Source: Aeromicrobium choanae (GTDB lineage Bacteria > Actinomycetota > Actinomycetes > Propionibacteriales > Nocardioidaceae). From it: DNA of 64,000 nt. This document shows, one piece after another, positions 35,039 to 47,971 of this stretch. How positions within the stretch are numbered: position 1 is the first letter of the stretch; each line of letters starts with the position of its first letter. The translations under genes were made by a program, and so were the position numbers. The notes under the pieces were generated by a model, which made no database searches, was not told the origin of the DNA, and was given only the letters and a program-made list of their open reading frames with translations. The DNA lies in NCBI RefSeq assembly GCF_900167475.1, contig NZ_LT796768.1:2294001-2358000 (forward strand), given 5' to 3'.

Positions 35039-36151
35039 TCAGATCCAGCGGCGCAACGGCTTGACGAAGTCCAGCGCCCAGGCGACCAGCACCGAGAGCA
35101 CCACCGTGGCGACGTAGATCAGCGGCAGCCCGACCACCGGACGCTCCTCCACGAGCGGGCCGAGCTCGGTCGTGTACCGCAGCGTGTGCAGGACCAGGAC
35201 GTGCACGAGGTAGATGCGGAAGCTGAGCTCGGAGAGTCGCTTCACCAGCGGCCACGCCGGACCGGGCCCCCAGCTGCGCGTGGCGAAGAACGCGAAGACG
35301 CCCACGGAGTACATCAGCACGGGCGGCTTGAGGTTGTCGTAGGCGGCGTACACGTCGGGGTCGCCGTGGCTGGCGGCCTGCCACACCCCCACGAACGTCC
35401 AGACGAGCCCCACGGCCGCGAGGCCGAGCCAGGCGAGCGACGGCACGCGCAGCCGGTCGCGGTAGTGGCTGAGGACGAAGCCGAGCACGAAGAGCCCGAT
35501 GTAGCCCGTGGGCAGGGCGGCCAGCGGGGCGGGGTAGGCCGGCGGGAACCGTTCTTCGAGGAGCCAGGTGCCCCACCGCGGCAGCAGATCGGCGAGGAAC
35601 CACAGGACGAGGAACCACGTCAGCAGCCGGAGTCGCTGGGGTTCTGCGCGGTCCGTCAGCGCACGCAGCAGCGGCACCGTCAGGTAGATCCCGAGCAAGA
35701 CGTAGACGAACCACAGGTGGTAGACCGCGGGGCCGGACACCAGCGCTCGGACGAGGTCGCCGAGTCCCAGCTCGGCGGGGTCGCTGAGGCCACCCTTGAC
35801 GCCGCGCAGCTCCTGCTGCCGCAGCATCGCGTTCGCGACGGCGTAGATCACGATCCACGTCAGGGTCGGCAGTGCCACTCGCAGGAACTGCGACCGCAGC
35901 ACGAACCGCCGCACGGGGTCCAGGAGCAGGGCTCCGGAGGTCATGAAGAAGCAGTTGACGGCGAAGCGGCCGAGCGAGTTGGCGGCATTGCCGACGTTGA
36001 AGGCCGAGACCAGCTCGGGCAGGGAGTCGCGCCAGAGGACGACCGGGATCACCCCGGTGTGCAGCAGGATGACGCCGAGTGTCGCGATGACGCGCAGGTG
36101 GTCCAGCTCGTACCGGCGCGCGGTGGTGGTCGTGCTCGCCGTGGTGCTCAT
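35039..36151 (-). CDS. acyltransferase-3 family integral membrane protein
   Basis: The 370-residue protein has about ten membrane helices and the family opening YELDHLRVIATLGVILLHTG, with the arginine and histidine of the active region, plus RIYLVHVLVLHTL in the last third. Such proteins O-acylate sugars, wall polymers or lipids. Substrate unknown. ATG 36151 follows a TAGGGT -10 by six bases. Confidence 0.88.
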   Translation of the reverse strand: MSTTASTTTTARRYELDHLRVIATLGVILLHTGVIPVVLWRDSLPELVSAFNVGNAANSLGRFAVNCFFMTSGALLLDPVRRFVLRSQFLRVALPTLTWIVIYAVANAMLRQQELRGVKGGLSDPAELGLGDLVRALVSGPAVYHLWFVYVLLGIYLTVPLLRALTDRAEPQRLRLLTWFLVLWFLADLLPRWGTWLLEERFPPAYPAPLAALPTGYIGLFVLGFVLSHYRDRLRVPSLAWLGLAAVGLVWTFVGVWQAASHGDPDVYAAYDNLKPPVLMYSVGVFAFFATRSWGPGPAWPLVKRLSELSFRIYLVHVLVLHTLRYTTELGPLVEERPVVGLPLIYVATVVLSVLVAWALDFVKPLRRWI

Positions 36152-36157
36152 GGCGGC

Positions 36158-36163
36158 ACCCTA
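36158..36163 (-). promoter_or_regulatory. -10 hexamer TAGGGT, leaderless promoter of the acyltransferase gene
   Basis: On the minus strand TAGGGT is followed by GCCGCC and ATG 36151. Its first three bases are also the TAG stop of the upstream microprotein gene, an unusually tight overlap of stop codon and promoter. Confidence 0.55.
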
Positions 36164-36280
36164 GATGGCGCTCGGCTCCTGCTCCTCGTCCGCCCCAGCC
36201 GTCGCAGGCTCGATCGCGCAGACGCCGTCCACGCAGGTGGGCGCGTCCTCGTCACCGACGATCTCGAACGGGCCGGTCAT
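36161..36280 (-). CDS. 39-residue acidic microprotein with a C-x4-C pair, coupled to dsbA
   Basis: The open frame reads MTGPFEIVGDEDAPTC, then VDGVC and an acidic tail to TAG at 36161-36163. ATG overlaps the stop of the DsbA-family gene by four bases (ATGA), strong evidence of real translation. It has two cysteines four residues apart and ten or more acidic residues, and no membrane or signal segment. I do not know a named family. A redox partner, metal-binding peptide or small regulator of the DsbA-like enzyme are options. Confidence 0.65.
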   Translation of the reverse strand: MTGPFEIVGDEDAPTCVDGVCAIEPATAGADEEQEPSAI

Positions 36281-36969
36281 GCCGAGGCCTCCGTCGCGAC
36301 GCGGTCGAGCGCCTCGCGGAAGGTCTCGGGAGCCTGCGCGCCGGACACGCCGAGACGGCCGTCGAACACGAAGAACGGCACGCCGTTGATGCCGTAGGCG
36401 CGGGCCTGCGCGATGTCAGCGTCGACGTCCGCCGCATACGTCTCGGACTCGAGCGCCTCGCGCAGCGCGTCGGCGTCGAGGCCCACCTCGGAGCCGAGCG
36501 TGACCAGCTCGTCGACCCGTCCGACGTGGCGTCCCTGCTCGAAGTACGCCGACAGGAGGCGCTCCTTCAGCTCGCTCTGGAGGCCGTGGGCCTTCGCGAA
36601 GTGCAGCGCCTGGTGCGCCAACAGGGTCTTGGTGTGCCGCAGGGCCTCGAAGTCGTAGGACAGGCCCTCGTCGGCGGCGAGCGCGGTCATCTGGCTCAGC
36701 ATCTGCTCGACCTGGGCCGGGTCCATGCCCTTGTGGTGGGCCAGGAAGTCCACCTCGCTGCCCTCGAAGTCCACGGGGGTGTCGGGCGCCAGCTCGAAGC
36801 TGTGGAACTCGACCTCGACGTCACCGTCCCAGTCGGCCACGGCTCGCTCGAATCGGCGTTTGCCGACGAAGCACCACGGGCAGGCGATGTCGGACCAGAT
36901 GTCGACCTTGACGGGACGGGCAGCGTTGTCGTTCACGTCGGTCACAACGCCCGCGGGCCGTCCGCTCAT
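36277..36969 (-). CDS. DsbA-family oxidoreductase, FrnE-like
   Basis: The 230-residue protein has a thioredoxin fold with active site CPWC (in DIWSDIACPWCFVGKRRF), a helical insertion and the cis-proline loop GINGVPFFVFDGR, then GAQAPETF. No signal peptide is visible, so it is the cytoplasmic FrnE type of disulfide isomerase rather than a secreted DsbA. ATG 36969 has AGGGA upstream; GTG 36945 is possible. The downstream microprotein is coupled to it. Confidence 0.9.
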   Translation of the reverse strand: MSGRPAGVVTDVNDNAARPVKVDIWSDIACPWCFVGKRRFERAVADWDGDVEVEFHSFELAPDTPVDFEGSEVDFLAHHKGMDPAQVEQMLSQMTALAADEGLSYDFEALRHTKTLLAHQALHFAKAHGLQSELKERLLSAYFEQGRHVGRVDELVTLGSEVGLDADALREALESETYAADVDADIAQARAYGINGVPFFVFDGRLGVSGAQAPETFREALDRVATEASA

Positions 36970-36988
36970 TCCCGACGTCCCTGCGCGA

Positions 36989-36994
36989 TACGCT
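36989..36994 (+). promoter_or_regulatory. -10 hexamer TACGCT, leaderless promoter of the second Usp gene
   Basis: TACGCT is followed by CGGAGC and ATG 37001. The divergent dsbA start is 19 bases upstream of the hexamer. Confidence 0.5.
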
Positions 36995-37000
36995 CGGAGC

Positions 37001-37381
37001 ATGACCATCGCCGTCGCTTACCGACCCGACGACTACGGGCGCGCCGCGGTGCGCTGGGCAGCGGCCGAGGCCGAGGCGAACAAGGAGAAGCTCGTCCTGA
37101 TCACGGTCAGCGAGATCGATCCGGAGTTCGACCCGCCCGAGGAGATCGACCTCTCGGAGTTCACCGAGCGCTTCGACCTCGACGGGCTCGAATGCGAGGT
37201 CCGCCGGGCCGCGTCGCTGTCGGTCTCCGACGTGGTGATCGACGAGGCCGTCGACGCCGGCGCCGAGCGCCTCGTGATCGGCATCCGCAAGCGCACCCCC
37301 GTCGGCAAGATGCTCATGGGCCGCGTCACCCAGATGATCCTCCTCGACGCCCCGATGCCCGTCATCGCCGTCAAGCCCTGA
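37001..37381 (+). CDS. universal stress protein (UspA family)
   Basis: The 126-residue Usp domain opens with TIAVAYRPDDYGRAAVRWAA and ends with IGIRKRTPVGKMLMGRVTQMILLDAPMPVIAVKP, the nucleotide-binding region. It is about as long as the Usp at 34604 and clearly paralogous (VAY.PD.YGRAA; R..PVGK.L.G...Q..ILDA..PV). It appears to be a single-gene unit before tyrS. Confidence 0.88.
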   Translation: MTIAVAYRPDDYGRAAVRWAAAEAEANKEKLVLITVSEIDPEFDPPEEIDLSEFTERFDLDGLECEVRRAASLSVSDVVIDEAVDAGAERLVIGIRKRTPVGKMLMGRVTQMILLDAPMPVIAVKP

Positions 37382-37418
37382 CCCGAGACGGGCCCGCAGG
37401 CCGGTCAGCGCCGCTCGA

Positions 37419-37424
37419 TAGCCT
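37419..37424 (+). promoter_or_regulatory. -10 hexamer TAGCCT, leaderless promoter of tyrS
   Basis: TAGCCT is followed by CGGGCC and ATG 37431. No T-box leader is present, unlike tyrS in many Firmicutes. Confidence 0.5.
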
Positions 37425-37430
37425 CGGGCC

Positions 37431-38687
37431 ATGACCGACCACGTGATCGACGACCTCCAGGCGCGCGGCCTGATCGCGCATTCGACCGACCTCGACGCCC
37501 TCCGTGCCGAGATCGACGAGGGGCCGATCACGTATTACGTCGGCTTCGACCCCACCGCCCCGAGCCTGCACGTCGGCAACCTGCTCCAGCTCCTGACGGC
37601 GCGCCGCCTGCAGCTGGCCGGCCATCGTCCGCTGATCCTCGTGGGCGGCTCCACCGGCCTGATCGGCGACCCGAAGGAGGCGGGGGAGCGGGTCATGAAC
37701 TCCAAGGAGACCGTGGCCGAGTGGGTGGAGCGCATCCGCGCCCAGGTGTCGCGCTTCGTCGACTTCGGCGGTGACGACGGCGCCACGGTGGTCAACAACC
37801 TCGACTGGACCCAGCCCATGTCGGTGGTCGACTTCCTGCGTGACATCGGCAAGCACTTCCCGGTGAACCGGATGCTGGCCCGCGACGTCGTGGCCAGCCG
37901 GCTCGAGGCGGGGATCAGCTACGCCGAGTTCAGCTACGTGCTCCTGCAGTCGATGGACTACCTCGAGCTCTTCCGGCGACACGGGGCCGTGCTCCAGACC
38001 GGCGGCAGCGACCAGTGGGGCAACCTCACCGGAGGAGTGGAGCTCATCCGGCGGGCCGAGGGGGCGAAGGTCCATGCCCTTGCGACGCCGCTCATCACGA
38101 AGGCCGACGGCACCAAGTTCGGCAAGACCGAGAGCGGCACGATCTGGCTCGACCCCGAGCTGATGAGCCCGTACGCCTTCTACCAGTCTTGGATCCAGGC
38201 CGAGGACTCGAAGGTGGGGGAGTACCTCAAGCAGTTCACGTTCCTGCCGGTCGAGGAGGTGGACGCGCTGATGGCCGAGCACGACGAGCGGCCCGGCGCC
38301 CGCGGGGCCCAGCGCCGGCTCGCCGCCGAGCTGACGACGCTCGTGCACGGTGAGGCGGAGACGAAGGCGGCCGAGCTCGCCTCGGGTGCGCTGTTCGGAC
38401 GGGGGGAGCTCGATGACCTACCCGAGTCGACTCTCGCGGCAGCACTGCGGGAGGCGGGGGCGGTGGAGGTGCCGCGTGGCACGACCCTCGTGGACGCGCT
38501 CATCTCCTCCGGCCTGGCCGAGTCGAAGTCGGCCGCACGACGGGCGATCGGCGACGGGGGCGCGTACGTGAACAACCAACGTGCGGACGACCCGGATCTC
38601 GAGCTGGGCGACGAGCACGTCCTGCACGGGTCGTGGGTGGTCCTGCGACGTGGCAAGCGGTCCGTTTCGGGGGTCCAGGTCGTCTGA
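37431..38687 (+). CDS. tyrS: tyrosyl-tRNA synthetase
   Basis: The 418-residue class I synthetase has the HIGH-type motif PSLHVGN (about residues 44-50), tyrosine-binding YAEFSYVLLQSMDYLEL and GGSDQWGN, and the KMSKS-type motif KFGKT (about 229-233). The C-terminal S4 RNA-binding domain follows (about 350-415). It charges tRNA-Tyr. It lies 600 bp upstream of the rRNA operon. Confidence 0.96.
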   Translation: MTDHVIDDLQARGLIAHSTDLDALRAEIDEGPITYYVGFDPTAPSLHVGNLLQLLTARRLQLAGHRPLILVGGSTGLIGDPKEAGERVMNSKETVAEWVERIRAQVSRFVDFGGDDGATVVNNLDWTQPMSVVDFLRDIGKHFPVNRMLARDVVASRLEAGISYAEFSYVLLQSMDYLELFRRHGAVLQTGGSDQWGNLTGGVELIRRAEGAKVHALATPLITKADGTKFGKTESGTIWLDPELMSPYAFYQSWIQAEDSKVGEYLKQFTFLPVEEVDALMAEHDERPGARGAQRRLAAELTTLVHGEAETKAAELASGALFGRGELDDLPESTLAAALREAGAVEVPRGTTLVDALISSGLAESKSAARRAIGDGGAYVNNQRADDPDLELGDEHVLHGSWVVLRRGKRSVSGVQVV

Positions 38688-38849
38688 GACCTCGTCTGGG
38701 CGCGCGGCGGCTCGGTTTCTCGAACTTTTTCGAAGGTTCGGTGACCGGGTCGCCGTTTCTCGTTTCGGCCCCTCACGAGCCCCAACGGCCCCAGCGCACC
38801 CGAAATTGCCCGTCATTCCAGTTGTGACGCAGGACACCCCGGATCCGAT

Positions 38850-38879
38850 TTGCCAAGTCCGGAAACGTCTGTGTAATGT
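38850..38879 (+). promoter_or_regulatory. rrn promoter P1
   Basis: TTGCCA (38850-38855) and TAATGT (38874-38879) are 18 bases apart, about 400 bases before 16S. The stretch 38688-39284 is AT-richer than the genes and holds only rrn promoter and leader signals; no gene is supported there. Confidence 0.6.
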
Positions 38880-39000
38880 TCTTCTTGTTGCACCGAACGG
38901 CGCAGCGAAGCGCAGACCGAAGCGGTTAACGCCAGGAGCCCGAAAGGGAGCCGGAAACTGGCCGCGGAAAACGTAGCGCGACATCGTGACCGACCCGGGT

Positions 39001-39029
39001 TTGACTCGGTGAAAACGGCGATGTAAATT
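39001..39029 (+). promoter_or_regulatory. rrn promoter P2 and leader
   Basis: TTGACT (39001-39006) and TAAATT (39024-39029) have a 17-base spacer, the best promoter in the window. Transcription should start near 39036. The leader that follows contains TTGAGAACTCAACAGTGTGCC-like sequence (from about 39092), a feature I know from actinobacterial pre-16S leaders. Confidence 0.8.
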
Positions 39030-39284
39030 AGACGAGTTGCCTCGCAGGCAAGGCCGGGAACGGTCGGGTCTGAGATGTGCGTCTGATCCTTGAGAACTCA
39101 ACAGTGTGCCAAAAGTCGACGAATTAACAATCAGTACCCCGGCGGCAAACGAAGGATGATGAGCTTCGGCTCTGAATCGCGCGGAGCCGCAGGGACAATT
39201 CCGACAACAATGACTGTCCAGCAGTCAAACTTGTCAGGAATCAACTTTTCAAGATGTTGACCAGGACTTCGGTTCTGGGAAATC

Positions 39285-44236
<4,952 letters not shown>

Positions 44237-44240
<4 letters not shown>

Positions 44241-44270
44241 CAAAGATATACCGCGTCCACTGTGAGGTTC
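44237..44270 (+). other. right arm of the 23S processing stem
   Basis: Complementary to 41099-41131. The rest of the 23S-5S spacer (to 44356) has a further hairpin-forming segment and no gene. Confidence 0.75.
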
Positions 44271-44356
44271 CCGAGATATGATCGGGAGCCAGGCAACACG
44301 AGATCGGCATTGCGCCGATGCTCGTCGCCACTAGGCTTGTTGATATCTCCATAGAG

Positions 44357-44475
44357 TTTCGGCGACCATGGCGAAGGGGAAACACCCGGTTACATTCCGA
44401 ACCCGGAAGTTAAGCCCTTCAGCGCCGATGGTACTGCACTGGAGACGGTGTGGGAGAGTAGGACGTCGCCGGACA
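44357..44475 (+). rRNA. rrf: 5S ribosomal RNA
   Basis: About 119 nt starting TTTCGGCGACCATGGCGAAG and ending GGACGTCGCCGGACA, with ACCCGGTTACATTCCGAACC and GGTACTGCACTGGAGACGG inside. The two ends pair as helix I. Confidence 0.96.
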
Positions 44476-44487
44476 ATCATTAGCGCG

Positions 44488-44512
44488 AGGCCGCTCCCTT
44501 TGGGAGCGGCCT
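44488..44512 (+). terminator. rrn operon terminator
   Basis: AGGCCGCTCCC pairs with GGGAGCGGCCT, 11 bp with a TTT loop, 13 bases after 5S; TGCTGCATTTGTG follows. Confidence 0.85.
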
Positions 44513-44565
44513 TGCTGCATTTGTGCCTCCATACGAGGCATTTTTCCTTGGAAGGACCCAGAATC

Positions 44566-45522
44566 ATGGCCGATCATCGCAACTCCGGACCCCAGGGTCG
44601 AGGAAAGCCCGGCAACGGCCGGCCCGGTGGCGGTAAGCCCGGTGGCGGCGGCAAGTCGAGCGGTGGCAAGCCCACCGGTGGACGGCCCAGCGGAGGCGCC
44701 GGACGCTCGCGTCCCGGCACCGGTGGCGGACGCCCCGACAGCGGTAGCCGACCCGGTGGACGATCCGGTCCCGGCGGCGCCCCGCGACGCAACGACCGGC
44801 CCGACCGCGCCGGCCGTCCCCAGGCAGGTGGCGACCGTACCGAGTCCCAGAAGATCTACGACGGTCCCGCCATCCCGGACGACGTCAGCGCCAAGGATCT
44901 CGACAAGTTCGCCCGCCAGGAGCTGCAGGGCCTGCCCGAGAAGCTTGCCGAGAAGGTAGCTCGTCACCTCGTGATGGCCGGCGTCCTGTTGCACGAGGAC
45001 CCCGAGCTCGCTCACAAGCACGCGCTCGCGGCCCGTGCGCGGGCGATGCGCGTGGGCCTGGTGCGCGAGGCCACCGGTGAGACCGCCTACGCCTGCGGCA
45101 ACTGGGCCGAGGCGCTCAGCGAGTTCCGCGCGGCCAAGCGCATGACCGGCCGCCAGGTCTACGCTCCGATGATGGCTGACGCCGAGCGCGCCCTCAAGCG
45201 TCCCGAGAAGGCGCTGGAGTACGACAAGGCCGAGATCCGCTCGCACCTGGACGAGGCCGGCAACACGGAGCTGTCGATCGTGGTGGCCGGTGCCCGTCGT
45301 GACCTGGGACAGGTCGACGCGGCGCTGCAGATCCTCGAGTCCGAGCCGCTCACCACCAAGGGCCGCGCCGACTGGGTCACCCGACTGCGCTACGCCTATG
45401 CCGACACCCTGCTGGCCGCGGGCCGCAAGGACGAGGCGATCACGTGGTTCCACCGCGTGGCCGGCACCGACGGCAACGGTCTGACCGATGTCGAGGAGCG
45501 GCTCGCCGCACTCGAGGGCTGA
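44566..45522 (+). CDS. TPR-like protein with a Gly/Arg/Pro-rich low-complexity N-terminus
   Basis: The 318-residue protein has a disordered, strongly basic first 100 residues with many GGxP, GGKP and RPGG repeats, then a helical part (about 110-315) that fits tetratricopeptide-type repeats (YACGNWAEALSEFRAAKRM, RPEKALEYDKAEI, ALQILESEPL, GRKDEAITWFHRVAG). Homologues are common in actinobacteria without a known function. RGG-like tails often bind RNA, and the gene directly follows the rrn operon, but a ribosome link is only a guess. Confidence 0.75.
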   Translation: MADHRNSGPQGRGKPGNGRPGGGKPGGGGKSSGGKPTGGRPSGGAGRSRPGTGGGRPDSGSRPGGRSGPGGAPRRNDRPDRAGRPQAGGDRTESQKIYDGPAIPDDVSAKDLDKFARQELQGLPEKLAEKVARHLVMAGVLLHEDPELAHKHALAARARAMRVGLVREATGETAYACGNWAEALSEFRAAKRMTGRQVYAPMMADAERALKRPEKALEYDKAEIRSHLDEAGNTELSIVVAGARRDLGQVDAALQILESEPLTTKGRADWVTRLRYAYADTLLAAGRKDEAITWFHRVAGTDGNGLTDVEERLAALEG

Positions 45523-45538
45523 TCGTCCACAGAAGTTC

Positions 45539-45580
45539 CAGGGTCCACGCGCGCCGTCCACAGGCTGCGCGTGGGCCCTG
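45539..45580 (+). terminator. hairpin between the TPR gene and ssb
   Basis: CAGGGTCCACGCGC pairs with GCGCGTGGGCCCTG over 14 bp (one G-U) with a 14-base loop, 16 bases after the stop. It may be a terminator or an attenuator for the next gene. Confidence 0.55.
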
Positions 45581-45614
45581 TCGTCGTTCCCCCGGAGCGC
45601 GGGAGGCTGACGCC

Positions 45615-45962
45615 ATGAACGACGCCGACAACCAGGTCCTGCTCCGCGGACGCGTGGCCGATGCCGCCGAGATCCGTACCCTGCCCAGCGGGGACGAGCT
45701 GGTCTCCTTCCGACTCATGGTCGAGCGCAGCGCCGCCGCGCGGCGGCGGTCGCGCCAGCTCGTCGACACCTTCGACTGCTCGGCGTGGACCTCACGCCTC
45801 CGCGGCAAGGCCCTGCGACTGAATCCGGGTGACCGGGTCGAGGTCAGCGGTGAGCTCCGCCGCCTCTTCTCCAGCAAGGGCGGTGGTGTGTCCAGCCGGG
45901 TCTACGTCGATCTCGGGTCACTGACTCGGCTCCCCGAACCCCCGGTAGCCTCGAGCGCATGA
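45615..45962 (+). CDS. ssb: single-stranded DNA-binding protein (short, accessory type)
   Basis: The 115-residue protein is an OB-fold SSB: NQVLLRGRVADAAEIRTLPSGDELVSFRLMVER, then DTFDCSAWTSRLRGKALRLNPGDRVEVSGELRR. It lacks the long linker and the acidic DDDIPF tip of the main SSB, so it is a second, short SSB. ATG 45615 follows GGGAGG by nine bases. It overlaps the next gene by four bases. Confidence 0.88.
   Translation: MNDADNQVLLRGRVADAAEIRTLPSGDELVSFRLMVERSAAARRRSRQLVDTFDCSAWTSRLRGKALRLNPGDRVEVSGELRRLFSSKGGGVSSRVYVDLGSLTRLPEPPVASSA
45946..45951 (+). promoter_or_regulatory. -10 hexamer TAGCCT, internal leaderless promoter of the HAD gene
   Basis: TAGCCT, inside the end of ssb, is followed by CGAGCGC and ATG 45959. 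It could start the HAD-to-steB transcript independently of ssb. Confidence 0.5.
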
Positions 45963-46954
45963 CGCTGGCAGCCACGGACACCCCGCTCGTCGCGTCGCAC
46001 GATGCGGTGCTGCTCGACCTCGACGGCGTGGTCTACCGCGGGGGCGAGGCAGTGCCCGGCGCCGTCGAGGCGCTCAGGGAGGTCCGCGAGGCTCGCCTGG
46101 CCTTCCTCACGAACAACGCGAACCGGCCGCCGGAGGCGGTGGCCGAGCACCTCGCCCAGCTCGGTCTGACGCCCTCGGTCGAGGACATCGTCACGTCCGC
46201 GCAGGCGATCGCCGGGGTCATGTCGCACGACCTGGCCGCGGGTGCCGTCGTGCTGGCGATCGGAGGCGACGGGCTGCGCGAGGCCCTGCGTGCGCGCGGC
46301 CTCGTCCCCACCGGCGACCGGCACGCGGCTGGTCTCGCCGCCGTGGTCCAGGGGTACACACCCGACCTGGGCTGGCGGGACCTCGCCGAGGCTGCCTACG
46401 CGGTGCAGTCCGGCCTGCCCTGGTATGCCAGCAACACCGACCTCACGATCCCGACGGCCGAGGGGATCGCGCCCGGCAACGGCGCCCTCGTCCACGCCGT
46501 GCGACTGGCCACCGGGCAGGAGCCCGTCGTCGCCGGCAAGCCGTACGCGCCCCTGTTCGAGGAGACGATGGAGCGCCTCGCGCCGGCCTCGCCGCTGATG
46601 GTGGGGGACCGGCTCGACACCGACATCCTCGGCGCCCGCCGTGCCGGCATCACCTCCCTGTTCGTCCTCACGGGCGTCAACACCCTCGCCGATGTCGTGA
46701 ACGCCGTCGCGGACGTGCACCCCGACTTCGTCGGCGCCGATCTGGCCGCACTGCACGACGCCCACCCCGCCGTGGTCATCGCCGATCGCGTGGCCCACTG
46801 CGGGAGCGCACGGGTAGAACTGCGCGACCGGACCCTCACCGTGGTGACCGAGGGCACCTCCACCGAGACGCTCCGCGCGATCGTCGGACTCGGCTGGGCG
46901 TGCCGCGCCGAATCGGACGTTCACCTCAGCGTCAATGAGACAATCGACGCATGA
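45959..46954 (+). CDS. HAD-IIA family sugar phosphatase (NagD-like)
   Basis: The 331-residue hydrolase has motif I LLDLDGVVYRG (DxD nucleophile, modified as LDLDG), motif II LTNNANRPP, lysine of motif III in VVAGKPYAPLF and motif IV MVGDRLDTDILGA. The large C2 cap is typical of HAD-IIA. About 70 extra residues at the C-terminus (from about 260) form a separate small domain. Substrate is probably a phosphorylated sugar or glycolytic by-product. Heads the co-transcribed run toward recN. Confidence 0.9.
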   Translation: MTLAATDTPLVASHDAVLLDLDGVVYRGGEAVPGAVEALREVREARLAFLTNNANRPPEAVAEHLAQLGLTPSVEDIVTSAQAIAGVMSHDLAAGAVVLAIGGDGLREALRARGLVPTGDRHAAGLAAVVQGYTPDLGWRDLAEAAYAVQSGLPWYASNTDLTIPTAEGIAPGNGALVHAVRLATGQEPVVAGKPYAPLFEETMERLAPASPLMVGDRLDTDILGARRAGITSLFVLTGVNTLADVVNAVADVHPDFVGADLAALHDAHPAVVIADRVAHCGSARVELRDRTLTVVTEGTSTETLRAIVGLGWACRAESDVHLSVNETIDA

Positions 46955-47130
46955 CCGCCGAACCCACCGCCGACGGCACGCCGGAGGCCGAGCCGGCCTC
47001 GATCGAGGAGGCCGAGGCGCTGCTCGGCACGCTCGCCGATCTCGACGTCGCCGAGCACCCGAGGGTGTTCGAGGCGGTGCACCGGGTGCTGCGCGACCAG
47101 CTGGCCGGCTCGTCCGGGACCCGCGGGTGA
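46951..47130 (+). CDS. small acidic conserved protein (59 residues) between HAD and tlyA
   Basis: An ATGA overlap with the HAD gene starts a 59-codon frame. The product is acidic in the first half (PEAEPASIEEAEALLG) and helical, ending HRVLRDQLAGSSGTRG. GACAAT six bases before ATG may be a weak leaderless -10. A small frame at this place is a recurrent feature of the actinobacterial tlyA neighbourhood as I recall it. Function unknown. Confidence 0.65.
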   Translation: MTAEPTADGTPEAEPASIEEAEALLGTLADLDVAEHPRVFEAVHRVLRDQLAGSSGTRG

Positions 47131-47134
47131 GTCG

Positions 47135-47971
47135 ATGAGCCGCCGGGTGCGGCTCGACGCCGAGCTGGTGCGCCGAGGGCTCGCCAGGTCACGGGACCAC
47201 GCCGCGACGATCATCGGTGAGGGACGCGTGCTGGTCGCCGGGAACGCCGCGAGCAAGCCCGCCACCCAGATCACGACCGACCAGGCCATCGTCGTCCGCG
47301 ATGGCGACGATCCCGGCTGGGCCTCCCGTGGCGCCCACAAGCTGCTCGGTGCCCTCGAGGTGTTCGAACCGCAGGGGCTGACCGTCCGGGGGCGGCGCGC
47401 CCTCGACGCGGGTGCCTCCACCGGTGGCTTCACCGACGTCCTGCTGCGCTGCGAGGTCGCCGAGGTCGTCGCCGTCGACGTCGGCTACGGCCAGCTCGTC
47501 TGGTCGCTGCAGTCCGACCCTCGCGTCCACGTCTTCGACCGCACCAACGTCCGCTCGATCGACACCGAGCTCATCGGCGGGCCCGTCGACCTGGTCGTGT
47601 CCGACCTGTCGTTCATTTCGCTGACGATCGTGCTGCCGGCGCTCATGTCGGTGTGCAGGCCCGACGGCGACCTCGTCCTCATGGTCAAGCCGCAGTTCGA
47701 GGTGGGACGCGAGAACCTCGGCAAGAACGGCGTCGTCCGTGACCCCGAGCTCCACGCCGGCGCGGTGCACGGCGTCACCTCGGCAGCCTGGGCCGGAGGC
47801 TGGGGGACGCGCGCGCTCGCGCCCAGTCCGCTGCCCGGCCCCGCCGGGAATGTCGAGTACTTTTGTTGGCTGAGGACCGACGCGCCGGCTCCCGACGAGG
47901 AGATGGCGCGAGCCGTCGTCGCGGCCGGACCCCTCGCCACGCGACACCCGACGGAAGGAAGCGACTCATGA
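47135..47971 (+). CDS. tlyA: TlyA 16S/23S rRNA 2'-O-methyltransferase
   Basis: The 278-residue protein has an N-terminal S4 domain (VRLDAELVRRGLARSRDHAATII) and a Rossmann methyltransferase with the SAM loop ALDAGASTGGFTDVLL and catalytic KDKE-type residues, including VKPQFEVGRE. TlyA methylates riboses in both ribosomal subunits and in mycobacteria makes them sensitive to capreomycin. It overlaps nadK by four bases. Confidence 0.93.
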   Translation: MSRRVRLDAELVRRGLARSRDHAATIIGEGRVLVAGNAASKPATQITTDQAIVVRDGDDPGWASRGAHKLLGALEVFEPQGLTVRGRRALDAGASTGGFTDVLLRCEVAEVVAVDVGYGQLVWSLQSDPRVHVFDRTNVRSIDTELIGGPVDLVVSDLSFISLTIVLPALMSVCRPDGDLVLMVKPQFEVGRENLGKNGVVRDPELHAGAVHGVTSAAWAGGWGTRALAPSPLPGPAGNVEYFCWLRTDAPAPDEEMARAVVAAGPLATRHPTEGSDS

